Positions 1 to 10,700 of a stretch of 28,350 bases of DNA are shown here, piece after piece (positions within the stretch are counted from its first letter, which is position 1; each line of letters starts with the position of its first letter). Under the pieces are notes generated by a model. It did not search any database. It was not told the DNA's origin and saw only the letters and a program-made list of their open reading frames with translations. The translations under genes and the position numbers were made by a program. Source of the stretch: Saprospiraceae bacterium (GTDB taxonomy: Bacteria > Bacteroidota > Bacteroidia > Chitinophagales > Saprospiraceae); the NCBI GenBank assembly GCA_016717655.1, contig JADKFC010000022.1:1-28350 (forward strand), in the 5' to 3' direction.

Positions 1-1
1 G

Positions 2-160
2 TATTCCGATCACCAGATTTCACCTAGTGCAATCAAAGATTGGGGTGATGAGTTACCAATAAAATTTAATATCTGGTGGCGGTCTCCAAAGGCAATTAAA
101 GACCTTGCCTCAGTTCCAGGAATTGATAAGCTCAAATCTTCTCCTACAATCGAAGTGTAG
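2..160 (+). CDS. possible 3' end of a gene cut by the window edge
   Basis: A reading frame is open from the left edge and stops at a TAG ending at 160, giving about 52 residues of a protein tail. It contains a tryptophan-rich stretch (NIWWRSPKAIKDLASVPG). I do not recognise a family. The opposite strand is also largely open here, so coding on this strand is not certain. The rest of the gene, if real, lies left of the window. Confidence 0.3.
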   Translation, partial: YSDHQISPSAIKDWGDELPIKFNIWWRSPKAIKDLASVPGIDKLKSSPTIEV

Positions 161-524
161 TCATCTGCTTTGCCCTCTCACACTAAAAAAAGGTATAGAA
201 AAACAAATAATATAGCAATCCCAGACTTCATACTGTTTCTTTAACCTGCCTTTGATTGTTCCATCTTCAAACCTTGGGACAAAAATATGGAAACCGAATG
301 GAATTTGTAGAGATGTGATGTCGATTTCCCACAACGCACAAATAACGTTGCCAGTATGACAGAATCGAAATATCGTTGATATTGACAGCATAACATTGGC
401 ATGTGAAATTAAATAGTTCATTTGGTCACTGGTCTTTCCATCCAAAGCTAAGGTTTATATTTTGATTTAGAAGATTATGGAATGTCTTCTGAAAGACCTA
501 GATTTACATTAAGTATTGAATAGT
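161..524. other. stretch without a supported gene
   Basis: I see no convincing gene here. The minus strand has a 94-residue open frame with no recognisable features. In another minus-strand frame, starting at about 234, is a short signal-peptide-like start (MKSGIAILFVFLYLFLV) that hits a stop after 17 residues. This could be a decayed gene start or chance. Confidence 0.4.
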
Positions 525-1563
525 ATGAAAATTTGTATAAAATTCTCTTTTATCGCCTGTTTCCTGGTACACAATTCGCTTCCCTCCATTCTCAATCCAT
601 TCAGACCATCAATAAGTCGTTTGAGGGCTTTCCCGGTGCAGGCTCAAGTGATTCTAAAATATTCCAATTAACGGGTTGGAATGACAATGGTGATTCATTG
701 GAGTCACCTCCAGACATCCATCCTTGTAATCGCTTTGGTGTAACCCAAAAACCATCCGATGGCAGCACCTATCTGGGTATGGTGGTGAGAGATAACAATA
801 CCACAGAAAAAGTTTATCAACACCTTTCTTCTCCACTCAAAAAAGGAAGGTTATATCAATTTACCATCACTCTATAGTCAATCTCTCGCGTAGAAAGCAG
901 AAGCAACTTGAATTTCCGAAAAGACAAACAAATTATACCATTCCCACTTGTCTAAGTATAGATGGCATTACGGCAACAAAAGAATTGGTTCAAAACCTCT
1001 ACACCACAGAAGCAGTTACTAACAAGGAGTGGCAAAAATATATCATCCGGTTTATAGCCCATCAAAGATACAGACTATCTTAGGTTATCGGCCGCCTATG
1101 AAGAACCCTTGTTGAAGCTTATGGTGGTCATATCCTGGTAGACTACATGAGCGATACTAGAGCCCAAACCGCTACCCTCAAAGAGTCCGGTCCCTCTTTA
1201 AAAGAGCTGATTTTTGAAATAAAAATAACCATGGATACCTTACGCCAATGCGGCTATTGGGTAAAATACAATCGATATGATGCCATTCGACATTCTATTT
1301 ATTCAAAAGGAAAAAATCACTTTTATTTCCTGGACGATGGAAAAGGAATTCCAATGCTCTACAAAGTGATATTGGGAAGCGAAGATGGTTTATTACAAAG
1401 TCAGATTCAAATAGGAGCATCCCCATCAAGTCGTGGAGAATTGTGTCGCCAGAAAATGGGGTAATCAATGGCGAACTTTACCCCAGTTCATCCGCGGAAC
1501 TGGGTAAAATTTCTTGGGATAATGGCAAAATTTCACGAATTTACGGCTCTTGGTCTTATTGAC
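525..1563 (+). pseudogene. broken gene for a secreted surface protein (OmpA-associated N-terminal type)
   Basis: A protein can be followed across at least three reading frames. It begins with a signal peptide at the ATG at 525 (MKICIKFSFIACFLVHNSLP). It then moves to the frame carrying NKSFEG, SPPDIHP and SDGSTYLGMVVRDN (about 600-800). Short matches in shifting frames follow (ELVQNLYTTEAV and KEWQKYIIRF near 985-1055; AYGGHILVDY near 1119-1146), then a frame open from 1147 to 1464. From memory, the pattern NPSFEG...PPDxxP...GxTYLGMVVRDN is typical of the N-terminal domain of large Bacteroidota surface proteins, often fused to OmpA or type IX sorting domains. The 1147-1464 part is less certain to belong to the same gene. 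The right limit is the last plausible stop in a third frame. No intact product is possible as written. Confidence 0.6.
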
Positions 1564-1730
1564 TTGATCCCTTTTTTCACGAACTTAAAAATTAAAAAAA
1601 TTGCCCTCTAAATTTATGAAAAATACCCCGAGGTCATAATGATGTCATAAATCCATTATGATTACACGCATCTTTCATGTTCATAGCTATTTGAATTTCG
1701 AAATAAATTACCATGACCCATCGGCATTTT

Positions 1731-1748
1731 GTCGCGATGAATCGCGAC
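1731..1748. repeat. perfect 8-bp inverted repeat with 2-base spacer
   Basis: The sequence GTCGCGAT-GA-ATCGCGAC is a perfect palindrome with a two-base centre. It lies in a spacer with no gene, just left of the octamer repeats. It may be a dispersed intergenic element or a protein-binding site. No T-run follows it, so it does not look like a terminator. Confidence 0.6.
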
Positions 1749-1784
1749 GCTGTATCCCTGTTACACGGATGTTTGATTTATCTA

Positions 1785-2005
1785 TCGGTACACCCAACCA
1801 TTAAGTAAATTCATACATCGGTACCCCTACACAAGCTTCACTGCTGCAGGGGGCAAGCATCGGTAAATCGGTAAATCAGTACATCGGTACCCAGCTACTC
1901 TACTGCAGGGGCAAGCATCGGTAAATCAGTAAATCAGTACTCGTTAAATCGGTAAATCAGTAATCGGTAAATTAGTACATCGGTAAATCAGTAAATCGGT
2001 AAATT
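1785..2005. repeat. degenerate octamer tandem repeats (CGGTAAAT type)
   Basis: This tract is built from eight-base units of the form CRGTANAT, for example CGGTAAAT, CAGTAAAT and CAGTACAT. A few seven-base or altered units interrupt it. Within it a longer block is duplicated: the pieces ACATCGGTACCC (1815 and 1881) and GCAAGCAT (1853 and 1911) occur twice. The tract ends about 15 bases before a promoter-like box of the next gene. The rest of the 1564-2048 spacer shows nothing else I can name. Confidence 0.8.
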
Positions 2006-2019
2006 ATCCCAACCTTCCG

Positions 2020-2027
2020 TATATTTA
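2020..2027 (+). promoter_or_regulatory. candidate Bacteroidota -7 box
   Basis: TATATTTA matches TAnnTTTG at seven of eight positions and lies 21 bases before the chosen ATG at 2049. No clear TTG -33 element is seen. Confidence 0.35.
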
Positions 2028-2048
2028 CAACCATTCAAATTGGTATTT

Positions 2049-5000
2049 ATGAAAAAAACAACCACATTTTATCTTTTGGGTTTATTACTCTTATTCACCC
2101 AATTAATCCAGGCGCAGGCCGTACACGACTCGCTTTTCAAATCCGTAAAATGGCGCAATATCGGCCCGCACAGAGGGGGTAGGTCGGTAGCCACCTCGGG
2201 GGTGAGCAACCATACCATGACCTATTACATGGGTACTACCGGGGGCGGACTCTGGAAAACGGAAGACATGGGCATCAGCTGGAACAACATCAGTGATGGC
2301 TATTTTAAAACAGGGTCTGTGGGCGCTGTGGCGGTGGCTGAAAGCGATAACAATGTGGTCTATGTGGGCATGGGTGAACACGCCGTAAGAGGCGTAATGA
2401 CACACCACGGTGATGGGGTTTACAAATCAACGGATGCCGGCAAGACGTGGAAAAAAATGGGGCTGGACCTCAGTCAGCACATCTCCCGCATTGTAATACA
2501 TCCCACCAATCCGGATGTTGTGTATGTGGCTGTACAGGGTGCGCTTTACAGCAAATCGGAGCAAAGGGGCCTATTTAAATCTACCGATGGGGGTCAGACC
2601 TGGAATAAAATCTTATATGTAGATGACAAAACCGGCTGCGCTGAGCTGTCCATGGATGCTAACAATCCCCGCATCCTCTACGCTGCCATGTGGGAGCATG
2701 GTCGACTGCCCTGGAAGGTAATAAGTGGGGGGCCGGGCAGTGGCTTGTACAAATCGGTAGACGCCGGTGCTACCTGGGAAAAATTGTCGGAGGGTCTGCC
2801 CAAAGAAATGGGCAAGATGTCGATCGCGGCATGCAGGTCGAACCCTGAAAAAGTATATGCGTTGATTGAAGGGGATTCTCCCAAAGAAAACGGAGGCCTT
2901 TTTGTGTCTGACAATGCCGGCAAAAGCTGGAGCCAGGTGACCAATGACCATAGACTGGTGCAGCGCGCCTGGTATTACATTGAACTTTTTACAGATCCGC
3001 AAAACGACCAGATCGTATACGTGCTTAGTGCTACGGCTTACAAATCCATCGATGGGGGTAAGACCTGGGAAGCCTTGTCGGGCACCCATGGCGACTACCA
3101 CGATCTATGGATTAACCCCAAAAATCCGGCCAACATGGCCATAGCCGATGATGGTGGGGTGGCCATTACGTTTAACGGCGGTAAGAGCTGGAGCCAACAG
3201 GAAAATGTGCCCACCGCCCAATTTTATCGCATCAATACAGACAACCTGTTTCCTTACAACATTTATGGTGGACAGCAAGACAATACCTCTGTCAAAATTG
3301 CGAGCAGAGAATTGGGCAGCAGCTCAATTAGCACCGAAAGCTGGACCTATTCAGCGGGCGGTGAGTCGGCCTTTCTGGCCTTTGATCCCAACCAACCCGA
3401 CAAGGTACTGGGGGGCAGCTACCAGGGCACCATAGAGGTGCTTGATACCAAAGCCAAAGGTGGCACCCTCATCATGGCGAGTCCGATCCAATACCTCAGC
3501 ATGGATGCCAAAGAAATGAAGTACCGCTTCAATTGGAATGCACCCATCATCTGGTCACAACACGAGCCGCATACCTTTTACCACGGGGCACAACTGCTGC
3601 TCAAAACCTCCGACTGGGGTAGGACCTGGAAAGAAGTTTCACCCGACCTTACCCGCAATGAAAAAGACAAACAAGGCAAGGGAGGTGGCCCCTACACCAA
3701 TGAAGCCGTTGGCGCAGAAAACTATGGCACCCTCAGTTATGTCATGGAATCGCCCCACGAAAAAGGTGTGATCTGGACCGGTAGCGATGATGGTATGGTG
3801 TACCTCACCCGCGACAATGGCAAAACCTGGAACAATGTAACACCATCAGGATTAAAAGAGTGTCTGGTCAATGCCATTGATGTTTCTCCCCATAACAAGG
3901 GAACCGCCTACATTGCAACAACAAGATATAAGTTCAACGATCACACACCGGGGCTCTACAAAACAGATGACTACGGCAAGACCTGGACCGCCATCAACAC
4001 GGGCCTGCCGGGCAATGCCTTTACCCGGGTGGTAAGAGAAGACAAGGTGCGAAAAGACTTGTTGTATGCCGGCACAGAGCTGGGTTTCTTCCTTTCGTTT
4101 GACGGGGGCAAAAACTGGCAGGCTTTGCAGCTCAATCTTCCCATAACTCCCATCACCGATTTGAAACAACACGGTGATGATCTCATTGCCGCCACCTCTG
4201 GCAGGTCGTTTTGGATTTTGGATGATTTGTCACTCTTCAGACAGTGGAATGGTATGCCCAAACAACTAAGCTTGATTACTCCGGAAGACAGCTATCTGGC
4301 CAACGGAGGAAGTGCCCTCAACAAAACAGATGATGAGTTTAAAGGCATGGGGGCTACCACCGGCATCAATCCGGCCAATGGAACTGTCATCTACTATACC
4401 CTTCCGGAGATAGTAGAAAAACAAGAAGTAAAACTCCATATCAAAGACGCGAGTGGCAGACTCATTCGCAGCTTTAGCTCATTGAAAGACAGCACCTATA
4501 AAAAGTGGGATGGAGGTCCGCCGGAGGATCCAACACTGTCTGCTAAAAAAGGAATCAATCGTTTTGTATGGAACCACCGCCACCCTACCCTGCCCGGCAT
4601 TCCTGACTGTTATTTTGAAAATAGCTTTTCAGGTCACAAAGTGGTTCCTGGTAGCTATTCCCTGGAGCTGACTTATAACGGCAAATCCGTCACAACGCAG
4701 GCTCGCGTTTTGGCCAATCCTTTGTACGGTGCTACCCAGGCCGATTATCTGCAATACGATGCTGTGATGACTGAGATGGAAAACAATGTAAGAGACATGC
4801 ACAACCGGGTCAACACCCTTCATAAACAGCGGTTGCAATTGGATGAAATGCTAAAACAACTGGCCACTGATGCAACATTGGCCGACCTGGTAAAAGAAGG
4901 TCGAGAGCTGTCAGCAGACATGAAAAAATTTGATCTTGACATGGTGCAACGCCTTTCAAAAGCGTACGATGATGTTGAAAATTTTCCCAATAAATTTTCA

Positions 5001-5198
5001 TCCAATTACATGTACATGATGAATATGACTGAATGTGATATTCCACAAGTCAATCAGGGAACCATAGAGTTGAAAAAAACTAACGACGCCTTGTGGGAGC
5101 TGCTCAAAAAAAGATCGCAGGAGCTAATAGAAGTGAAGATTCCGGCCTACAATCAAAAACTTTTTGCCAACGGCATTGGGGGCATTTGGACAAAATAA
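2049..5198 (+). CDS. secreted VPS10/sortilin-type beta-propeller protein (glycosyl hydrolase-like)
   Basis: The protein is about 1049 residues. It starts with a signal peptide (MKKTTTFYLLGLLLLFTQL, cleavage likely after IQAQA). I chose the ATG at 2049 over the ATG three codons upstream because it gives a standard signal peptide. Eleven BNR/Asp-box-like motifs of the form S-x-D-x-G-x-TW are spread over residues 70-690, for example YKSTDAGKTWKK, FKSTDGGQTWNK and YKSIDGGKTWEA. Such motifs build sortilin/VPS10-like beta-propellers, which are often annotated as glycosyl hydrolases without proven activity. The C-terminal third holds a beta-rich part and a helical, coiled-coil-like part (about 895-960). 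No type IX sorting domain is visible at the C-terminus, so it may be periplasmic. The substrate cannot be told. Confidence 0.85.
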   Translation: MKKTTTFYLLGLLLLFTQLIQAQAVHDSLFKSVKWRNIGPHRGGRSVATSGVSNHTMTYYMGTTGGGLWKTEDMGISWNNISDGYFKTGSVGAVAVAESDNNVVYVGMGEHAVRGVMTHHGDGVYKSTDAGKTWKKMGLDLSQHISRIVIHPTNPDVVYVAVQGALYSKSEQRGLFKSTDGGQTWNKILYVDDKTGCAELSMDANNPRILYAAMWEHGRLPWKVISGGPGSGLYKSVDAGATWEKLSEGLPKEMGKMSIAACRSNPEKVYALIEGDSPKENGGLFVSDNAGKSWSQVTNDHRLVQRAWYYIELFTDPQNDQIVYVLSATAYKSIDGGKTWEALSGTHGDYHDLWINPKNPANMAIADDGGVAITFNGGKSWSQQENVPTAQFYRINTDNLFPYNIYGGQQDNTSVKIASRELGSSSISTESWTYSAGGESAFLAFDPNQPDKVLGGSYQGTIEVLDTKAKGGTLIMASPIQYLSMDAKEMKYRFNWNAPIIWSQHEPHTFYHGAQLLLKTSDWGRTWKEVSPDLTRNEKDKQGKGGGPYTNEAVGAENYGTLSYVMESPHEKGVIWTGSDDGMVYLTRDNGKTWNNVTPSGLKECLVNAIDVSPHNKGTAYIATTRYKFNDHTPGLYKTDDYGKTWTAINTGLPGNAFTRVVREDKVRKDLLYAGTELGFFLSFDGGKNWQALQLNLPITPITDLKQHGDDLIAATSGRSFWILDDLSLFRQWNGMPKQLSLITPEDSYLANGGSALNKTDDEFKGMGATTGINPANGTVIYYTLPEIVEKQEVKLHIKDASGRLIRSFSSLKDSTYKKWDGGPPEDPTLSAKKGINRFVWNHRHPTLPGIPDCYFENSFSGHKVVPGSYSLELTYNGKSVTTQARVLANPLYGATQADYLQYDAVMTEMENNVRDMHNRVNTLHKQRLQLDEMLKQLATDATLADLVKEGRELSADMKKFDLDMVQRLSKAYDDVENFPNKFSSNYMYMMNMTECDIPQVNQGTIELKKTNDALWELLKKRSQELIEVKIPAYNQKLFANGIGGIWTK

Positions 5199-5206
5199 AA
5201 CGGCAT

Positions 5207-5243
5207 AAAAAAAGGTTCAGTAAAAAACTGAACCTTTTTTTTT
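5207..5243. terminator. bidirectional rho-independent terminator
   Basis: A stem AAGGTTCAG / CTGAACCTT with a seven-base AT-rich loop has an A-run on its left and a T-run on its right. It therefore works in both directions. It separates the propeller gene (ends 5198) from the convergent parE (ends 5242). Confidence 0.85.
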
Positions 5244-7007
5244 ATTCTGCCTCAACCAGCATTTCCTCTGGTTCTTCTTCTTCCAGAGGGGCTATGTCAT
5301 CCAATTCTACCTTGAGGTTTTCAATGATAAACTCCTGTCGTTCCGGGGTGTTTTTGCCCATGTAGTAATTGAGGATATCTTCAATATTGGTTTTGTCTTG
5401 CAGGATCACAGGGTCCAGTTTGATGTCTTTGCCAATAAAATCTTCAAATTCGTTGGGACTGATTTCTCCCAATCCTTTGAATCGGGTAATTTCGGGTTTG
5501 CCCCTCAATTTTTTGATGGCCGCCTGTTTTTTCTTTTTCGCTGTAACAATAATAGGTTTTCTGTTTGTCCCTCACCCTAAACAGTGGCGTATCCAGGATA
5601 TAGAGGTGGCCTTGTTTCACCAAATCGGGAAAAAACTGGAGGAAGAAGGTAAGCAACAAGAGTCGGATGTGCATACCATCCACGTCGGCATCGGTAGAGA
5701 TGACAACGCGGTTGTAGCGCAGGTTTTCAATGCCATCTTCGATGTCGAGGGCATGTTGCAGCAGGTTGAGCTCTTCGTTTTGGTACACCACTTTTTTGGT
5801 CATGCCATAACAGTTGAGTGGCTTACCCCTGAGGCTGAATACAGCCTGGGTCTCTACATTTCGGGCCTTGGTGAGAGAGCCACTGGCTGAATCCCCCTCT
5901 GTGATAAAGATGGTAGATTCGAGCCTTGATTCTTCCGGATATTTTTTATTGGTCTCGTTGAGGTGGGCCCTGCAATCGCGCAATTTTTTATTGTGTACTG
6001 CCGCTTTTTTTAGTTACAAATGAACGGATGCTGGTGCCTTCGGGTGCCATGTTTTGAGAACCGAGTTTGGTCTTGGTCTGTGATTCAAACACGGGTTCTT
6101 CAACCTTTAATGAAATGGCTCCAATGATGGAAGCCTGGACATCTCTGGTGTCAAAATTTTTATTGTAAAATTCTCTCAGGGTTTTAACGATGGCTTCCCT
6201 GTAAGCCTGGAGGTGGGTACCCCCTGCGGTGGTATTTTGTCCATTGACAAATGAGTAATACTCCTCGCCATATTGTTGGCCGTGGGTCATTACCACTTCG
6301 ATGTCTTCACCTACAAGGTGGATGATGGGATATCGCAGGGTCTCCGGATCTGTCTTTCTTTCCAGCAGATCGAGCAAGCCATTTTTGGACACATAAATTT
6401 TGCCATTAAAATTGATCTTTAAGCCCGCATTGAGGTAGGCGTAATTCCAGATCTGATTTTCAATGTACTCGTGTCTGAACTTAAAATTTTTAAAGATGCT
6501 CTCGTCCGGAATAAACTCAATTAGGGTGCCATTGACCTCGTCGCTCTTGATGATTTTGGTTTCACTCAGCAGTTCACCTTTAGAAAACTCGGCGGTTTTT
6601 GACTGACCTTCGCGGAAGGCAGCCACCTTAAAGTGCGACGACAATGCGTTGACCGCCTTGGTACCTACACCGTTGAGTCCTACCGATTTTTTAAACGCCT
6701 TTGAATCGTACTTACCTCCGGTATTGATTTTGGAAACACAGTCCACCACCTTTCCCAGTGGAATGCCCCTTCCATAATCGCGGATACGAACCGTACCCTC
6801 AATGATGGAAATGTCGATCTGTTTGCCATTGCCCATCACGTACTCATCGATGGAGTTGTCTATTACTTCTTTGAGCAAGATGTAAATGCCATCTTCAAAC
6901 GAAGAACCATCTCCCAGCTTGCCGATATACATACCGGGACGCATGCGGATGTGTTCTTTCCATTCAAGGGTGCGTATGTTGTCTTCGTCGTATCTGATCT
7001 CTGCCAT
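5242..7007 (-). CDS. parE: DNA topoisomerase IV subunit B, frame-disrupted
   Basis: This is the ATPase and TOPRIM subunit of topoisomerase IV, which separates linked daughter chromosomes. From the N-terminus: MRPGMYIGKLGDG, the GHKL ATPase motifs (EVIDNSIDEY, DYGRGIP, GLNGVGTKAVNALS), the QTKTKLG ATP-contact motif, the TOPRIM motifs TEGDSASGSL and DADVDGMHIR, and the C-terminal KPEITRFKGLGEISP. The ATG at 7007 is preferred to a TTG at 7013. Two breaks are present. Near 6005-6025, SFV is followed directly by KKAAVHNKKLRDC in another frame. By memory of the family, about 45 residues of linker are missing, and the lost length must be 2 modulo 3. Near 5540, an extra A in an A-run shifts the frame within EKEK/QAAIKK. 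ParE should be essential, so assembly error or a second gene copy is likely. No parC lies next to it. Confidence 0.88.
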
Positions 7008-7026
7008 TGTCAATAGGGATAATCTG

Positions 7027-7034
7027 CAAAAATA
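7027..7034 (-). promoter_or_regulatory. -7 promoter box of parE
   Basis: Read on the minus strand the sequence is TATTTTTG, a full match to TAnnTTTG. It lies about 20 bases before the ATG at 7007, which would leave a very short leader. The -33 element is not clear. Confidence 0.5.
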
Positions 7035-7191
7035 ACCATTTGAACAGGAATGCTAAAAAAAACATATATATTTTCCTTTTAACTTGTAAATAATTAAAAT
7101 GCAGATAATTATTTACCTAGTTCAGGAAAACCAAATATTATTTGCTTAATCTTGGAGTAGCGACAGCAATTAATTTATCTTGATGGGCATG

Positions 7192-7470
7192 TCAGGCCAC
7201 AACGTCGGCAAATTCTTCTGCCGAAAGCACTGATTTGGCAAAAGGGCAGGTAGCCCGCAACTTCAAGCCATTTTGACGGGCATACTCTACGGCTGCCTTC
7301 ACCAGTTTTTTCCCGGATCCGGTGCCTTTCAGTTTTTCTCCCACCTCGGTATGATCGATGGTAAAAACCTCGGGGCTGTTCCAGAAATAGGTCATTTCTC
7401 CCAGGGTTTCACCGTCGGTTTCAATAAACCATCTTCCCCTGCCATCGTTGTCGTAGTGCTGAATTTCCAT
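7192..7470 (-). CDS. small GNAT-like N-acetyltransferase (YjdJ/COG2388 type)
   Basis: This is a complete 92-residue protein. It opens with a short beta-sheet part (WFIETDGETLGEMTYFW) and a TIDHTEV strand. Next comes the acetyl-CoA loop GTGSGKKLVKAAVEYARQ and the ending LKLRATCPFAKSVL. This pattern is typical of the minimal YjdJ-like GNAT family, whose substrates are mostly unknown. It stands alone: parE starts 184 bases downstream on the same strand, and a divergent AT-rich spacer lies upstream. Confidence 0.85.
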   Translation of the reverse strand: MEIQHYDNDGRGRWFIETDGETLGEMTYFWNSPEVFTIDHTEVGEKLKGTGSGKKLVKAAVEYARQNGLKLRATCPFAKSVLSAEEFADVVA

Positions 7471-7773
7471 GGCTTAAACAACGGAATGAAGAATAAAATG
7501 TTCTGAAAGCCTCCAGATTTAAAGCATTTTTTTAATTAAAATTAAATTTTGAAAAATCGATAAAATCAAAATATTATTATTAAACTAATTCATTTTATAG
7601 CCAAACAAAGAACAGACAGAGCATTATATATAAAATTAAATTTGCATGTTTACGACTTGTTTCCAAATAAAAATTTAATATTTTTTCATTAGTCGAATAA
7701 TGTGAAATATTATTTGGTTTCAGGCAACGAAAGCCTCAAAAAAGGTATATTTTAGGTAGTCAAAACCTTAGTT
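7471..7773. other. AT-rich divergent spacer
   Basis: This 303-base, strongly AT-rich region lies between the GNAT gene (minus) and the 1894-residue gene (plus). It presumably holds both promoters. TATATTTT at 7746-7753 matches the TAnnTTTG box at seven of eight positions, 20 bases before the ATG at 7774. No clear -33 element or gene is visible. Confidence 0.4.
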
Positions 7774-10700
7774 ATGGATGCCGGGTTATTTTTCTTACTG
7801 CCAGAAAAAGCCCTCAAACGAATATTCTTTTCGTTTGGGGTCTTTGTTATTTTTACCTTTTATCAACCGGTCATTCTTGCCCAGACCTTTAATGGTCAGG
7901 GAGGGCTGCCCTTTCCTCCAACCGGTACTACAGGTCAGACCAGTTCCATAGCCAATGTATCAGGTGTTGGCATTTTGGGCGGTTGCAAAATCATTGAAAA
8001 TGTAACCATCGATCTTAACCACACCTGGACGGGCGACATTGCCCTATTTATCATTGCCCCCGATGGTACCTGGCTGGAACTTTCTTCAGGCAATGGCATA
8101 GCCGGTGACAACTATAAAATTACAGTATTTACCGACAATGCAACCACCAACATTGTGAGCGGCACCCCACCCTACAACGGCGACTTTAAACCTGAAGGAA
8201 GACAAAACACCAATTACTTCCCTGCACCCTACAACAATGCACCAGCTCCCGGCACCTTTACCTTTGAAAACACATTTACAGGCGTCAACGCCGATGGTGA
8301 TTGGACCCTCTTCCTCAATGACTGGGTACCTGCTGATGTTGGTTTTTTGAATTCGTGGTCTATTACTTTTGGAGATACCGGGACTTCTCTCATGGTAGAT
8401 GCAGGTGATGATGTCACCATCTGCCCCGGAGCCAATCCGGTTGTATTAACAGCTACCCCCAATTCAGCCACCTTATACAATTATGCATGGAGCAACAATA
8501 CCGGCGCCCCATTTACAACGGTAAATCCCAACGGTATAAGTACCCTGCCAACAACAACTACAACCTATACGGTCACTGTAACGAGTGCCAGTGGCAACTG
8601 TTCGGGCACTGACGAGGTGACGGTGAATGTTGAACCAGCAACCTTTCCCGGCATTATAACTTTTTCAGCCAGCCCAACTCTGCTGTGTCTGGGGCAGCAG
8701 ACTACCCTTCTTTTTAATACAACGGTATCTGGCAACTGGACTTTTAACCTAACGGCCACCAATTTAAGTGGTACCAGCAACCTGAGTCACACCATCAATG
8801 GCTTTAATGGTAGCCTGGATTTAATACCCACCTCTACTACCACCTACGCAGTCAATAGCATAACCGATTTGTCAACCGGGTGTACGATTCAACTGCCTTC
8901 TCCACTAGAAGCAACGGTGGAAGTAGGCAGTCCTCCCGAATTCACAGTACAAGGACTGCCTTCTTTGTGTGTTGGAGAAAGTTTTGACCTGGCCACCCTA
9001 GTCAACCTTTTTAATGGCACTACCGTAACCTATCACGACGGCAATCCACCTACACCGTTTAATGAAATACCCAGCCTCATTTCCCCAACTGTCACTACAA
9101 CATACACCCTTTTATTTGAAAAAGATGGGTGTACTTTACCCATTAACCTTATGATTGAAGTTACTCCAGGCGGACCCGGACCCAATTTTAACGACGCTGA
9201 AATCTGCGAAGATGAAACCATTAATCTCACCAACCTAATCACTCCTGTCATACCCGGCTTTTTCTCGGGTACCAATGTTGCCGGCAATTTTTTTACTGGA
9301 AATAATACGGGTACATTTTCTGTAGTTTTCACACCCACCAACATTTGTCTGGATCCATCAAACGCAGAAATAACCGTCAACCCCAATATAGATTATACAC
9401 TGGAAACAGCGGCTTTGTGTGAAACAGATCCCTTGCTTGATTTAACAACACTGGCCGACCCCAACTATCCACTGGGCAGCTGGTCGGGCCCCGGTGTCAG
9501 TGGCAATTTTTTTGATCCTCTCAATCAAAGCGGCTTTGTAACCCTTACTTTTACACCTGACTACGAATGCGCAGTAGCAAAAACAACAGTTGTTGAAGTC
9601 ACACCAGCTGAAATTCCTTTTTTAACAAGTGCTACACTATGTGAGAATTCACCCCCTATATCTTTGGGGCCTCTCCAAGATCCTTCTTTTCCCAATGGTA
9701 CATGGAGCGGTGATGGTGTCTTTGGCACTACCTTTGACCCTACCGGCTTATCCGGAGGTATTCCCCTTACCTTTACACCTGATGATCCCTGTACCCTACC
9801 CGGAGTTGTTATTGTAAATGTAAACGCACTGGAAACTCCTGACATGGACGGCAGTGATGTGTGCGAATTGGAGACAGCCTTCGACCTCACAGATTTGGAA
9901 GATCCCTTTTATACCGGTGGCAATTGGACTGGTCCGGCGGTCACAGTCAATATTTTTAATGCAAGCCTTGCCAGTGGTGAGGTAGTGCTTACCTACCAGG
10001 CACCGGGCCTATGTACCTTGCCTGTTGATGTAACCATGTCCGTTGTCAATTCATTGCAACCCAATCTTGAAACAGAAACCTGGTGTGAAGCGAGTGGTGC
10101 GCTAGATCTCACAACGCTTGAAGATCCGGCCTACACTACCGGAACGTGGTCTGGTGCTGGTGTCAATGGCAATCTTTTTAATCCGCTGGGTGAAACAGGA
10201 ATCAATGTAATCACGTTTACTTCCAATGAATATTGTGTAGAAGCCGCTACGACCACTATCGAGGTAGAACCCGGAGGAGAGCCCGATCTGGGCATTATCG
10301 AGCTGTGTACAACCGGCCCTGTTTTTGACCTCACCTTGCTGGAAGACCCCGCCTATCCCAATGGGCAGTGGAGTGGTACCGGTGTCAGCGGCACTGGCTT
10401 TGACCCTAACAATCTTTCAGGAGAAATCAACCTAAGTTATCAGGCAGCCGGCTGTGTCTTTGAGGCTACGACCATAGTCACCGTCAATCAGGTTGAAACG
10501 CCTGTGCTTAGCTTTGACAACATCTGCGAAAACAGTGGCTTGTACAACCTGGCATTTGTGCAAGATCCAGCCTTTCCTTCAGGCTCTTGGTCGGGCCCGG
10601 GTGTAAATAATAATTTCCTGGATCCTGAAGGACAAAGCGGCAACATTGTACTTACATTTACCTCAGATGCAGCATGCACTTTGCCGGCCCTAACTGGTAT

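Noticed and set aside
161..445. 94-residue minus-strand open frame
   Set aside because: No recognisable motif, no good start context, and a competing signal-peptide-like start in another frame. Coding cannot be supported.
1785..2005. CRISPR array
   Set aside because: Units are only eight bases with no unique spacers, so this is a simple tandem repeat.
5369..5890. 173-residue plus-strand frame opposite parE
   Set aside because: It is antisense to conserved TOPRIM motifs of parE and shows no protein family signal.
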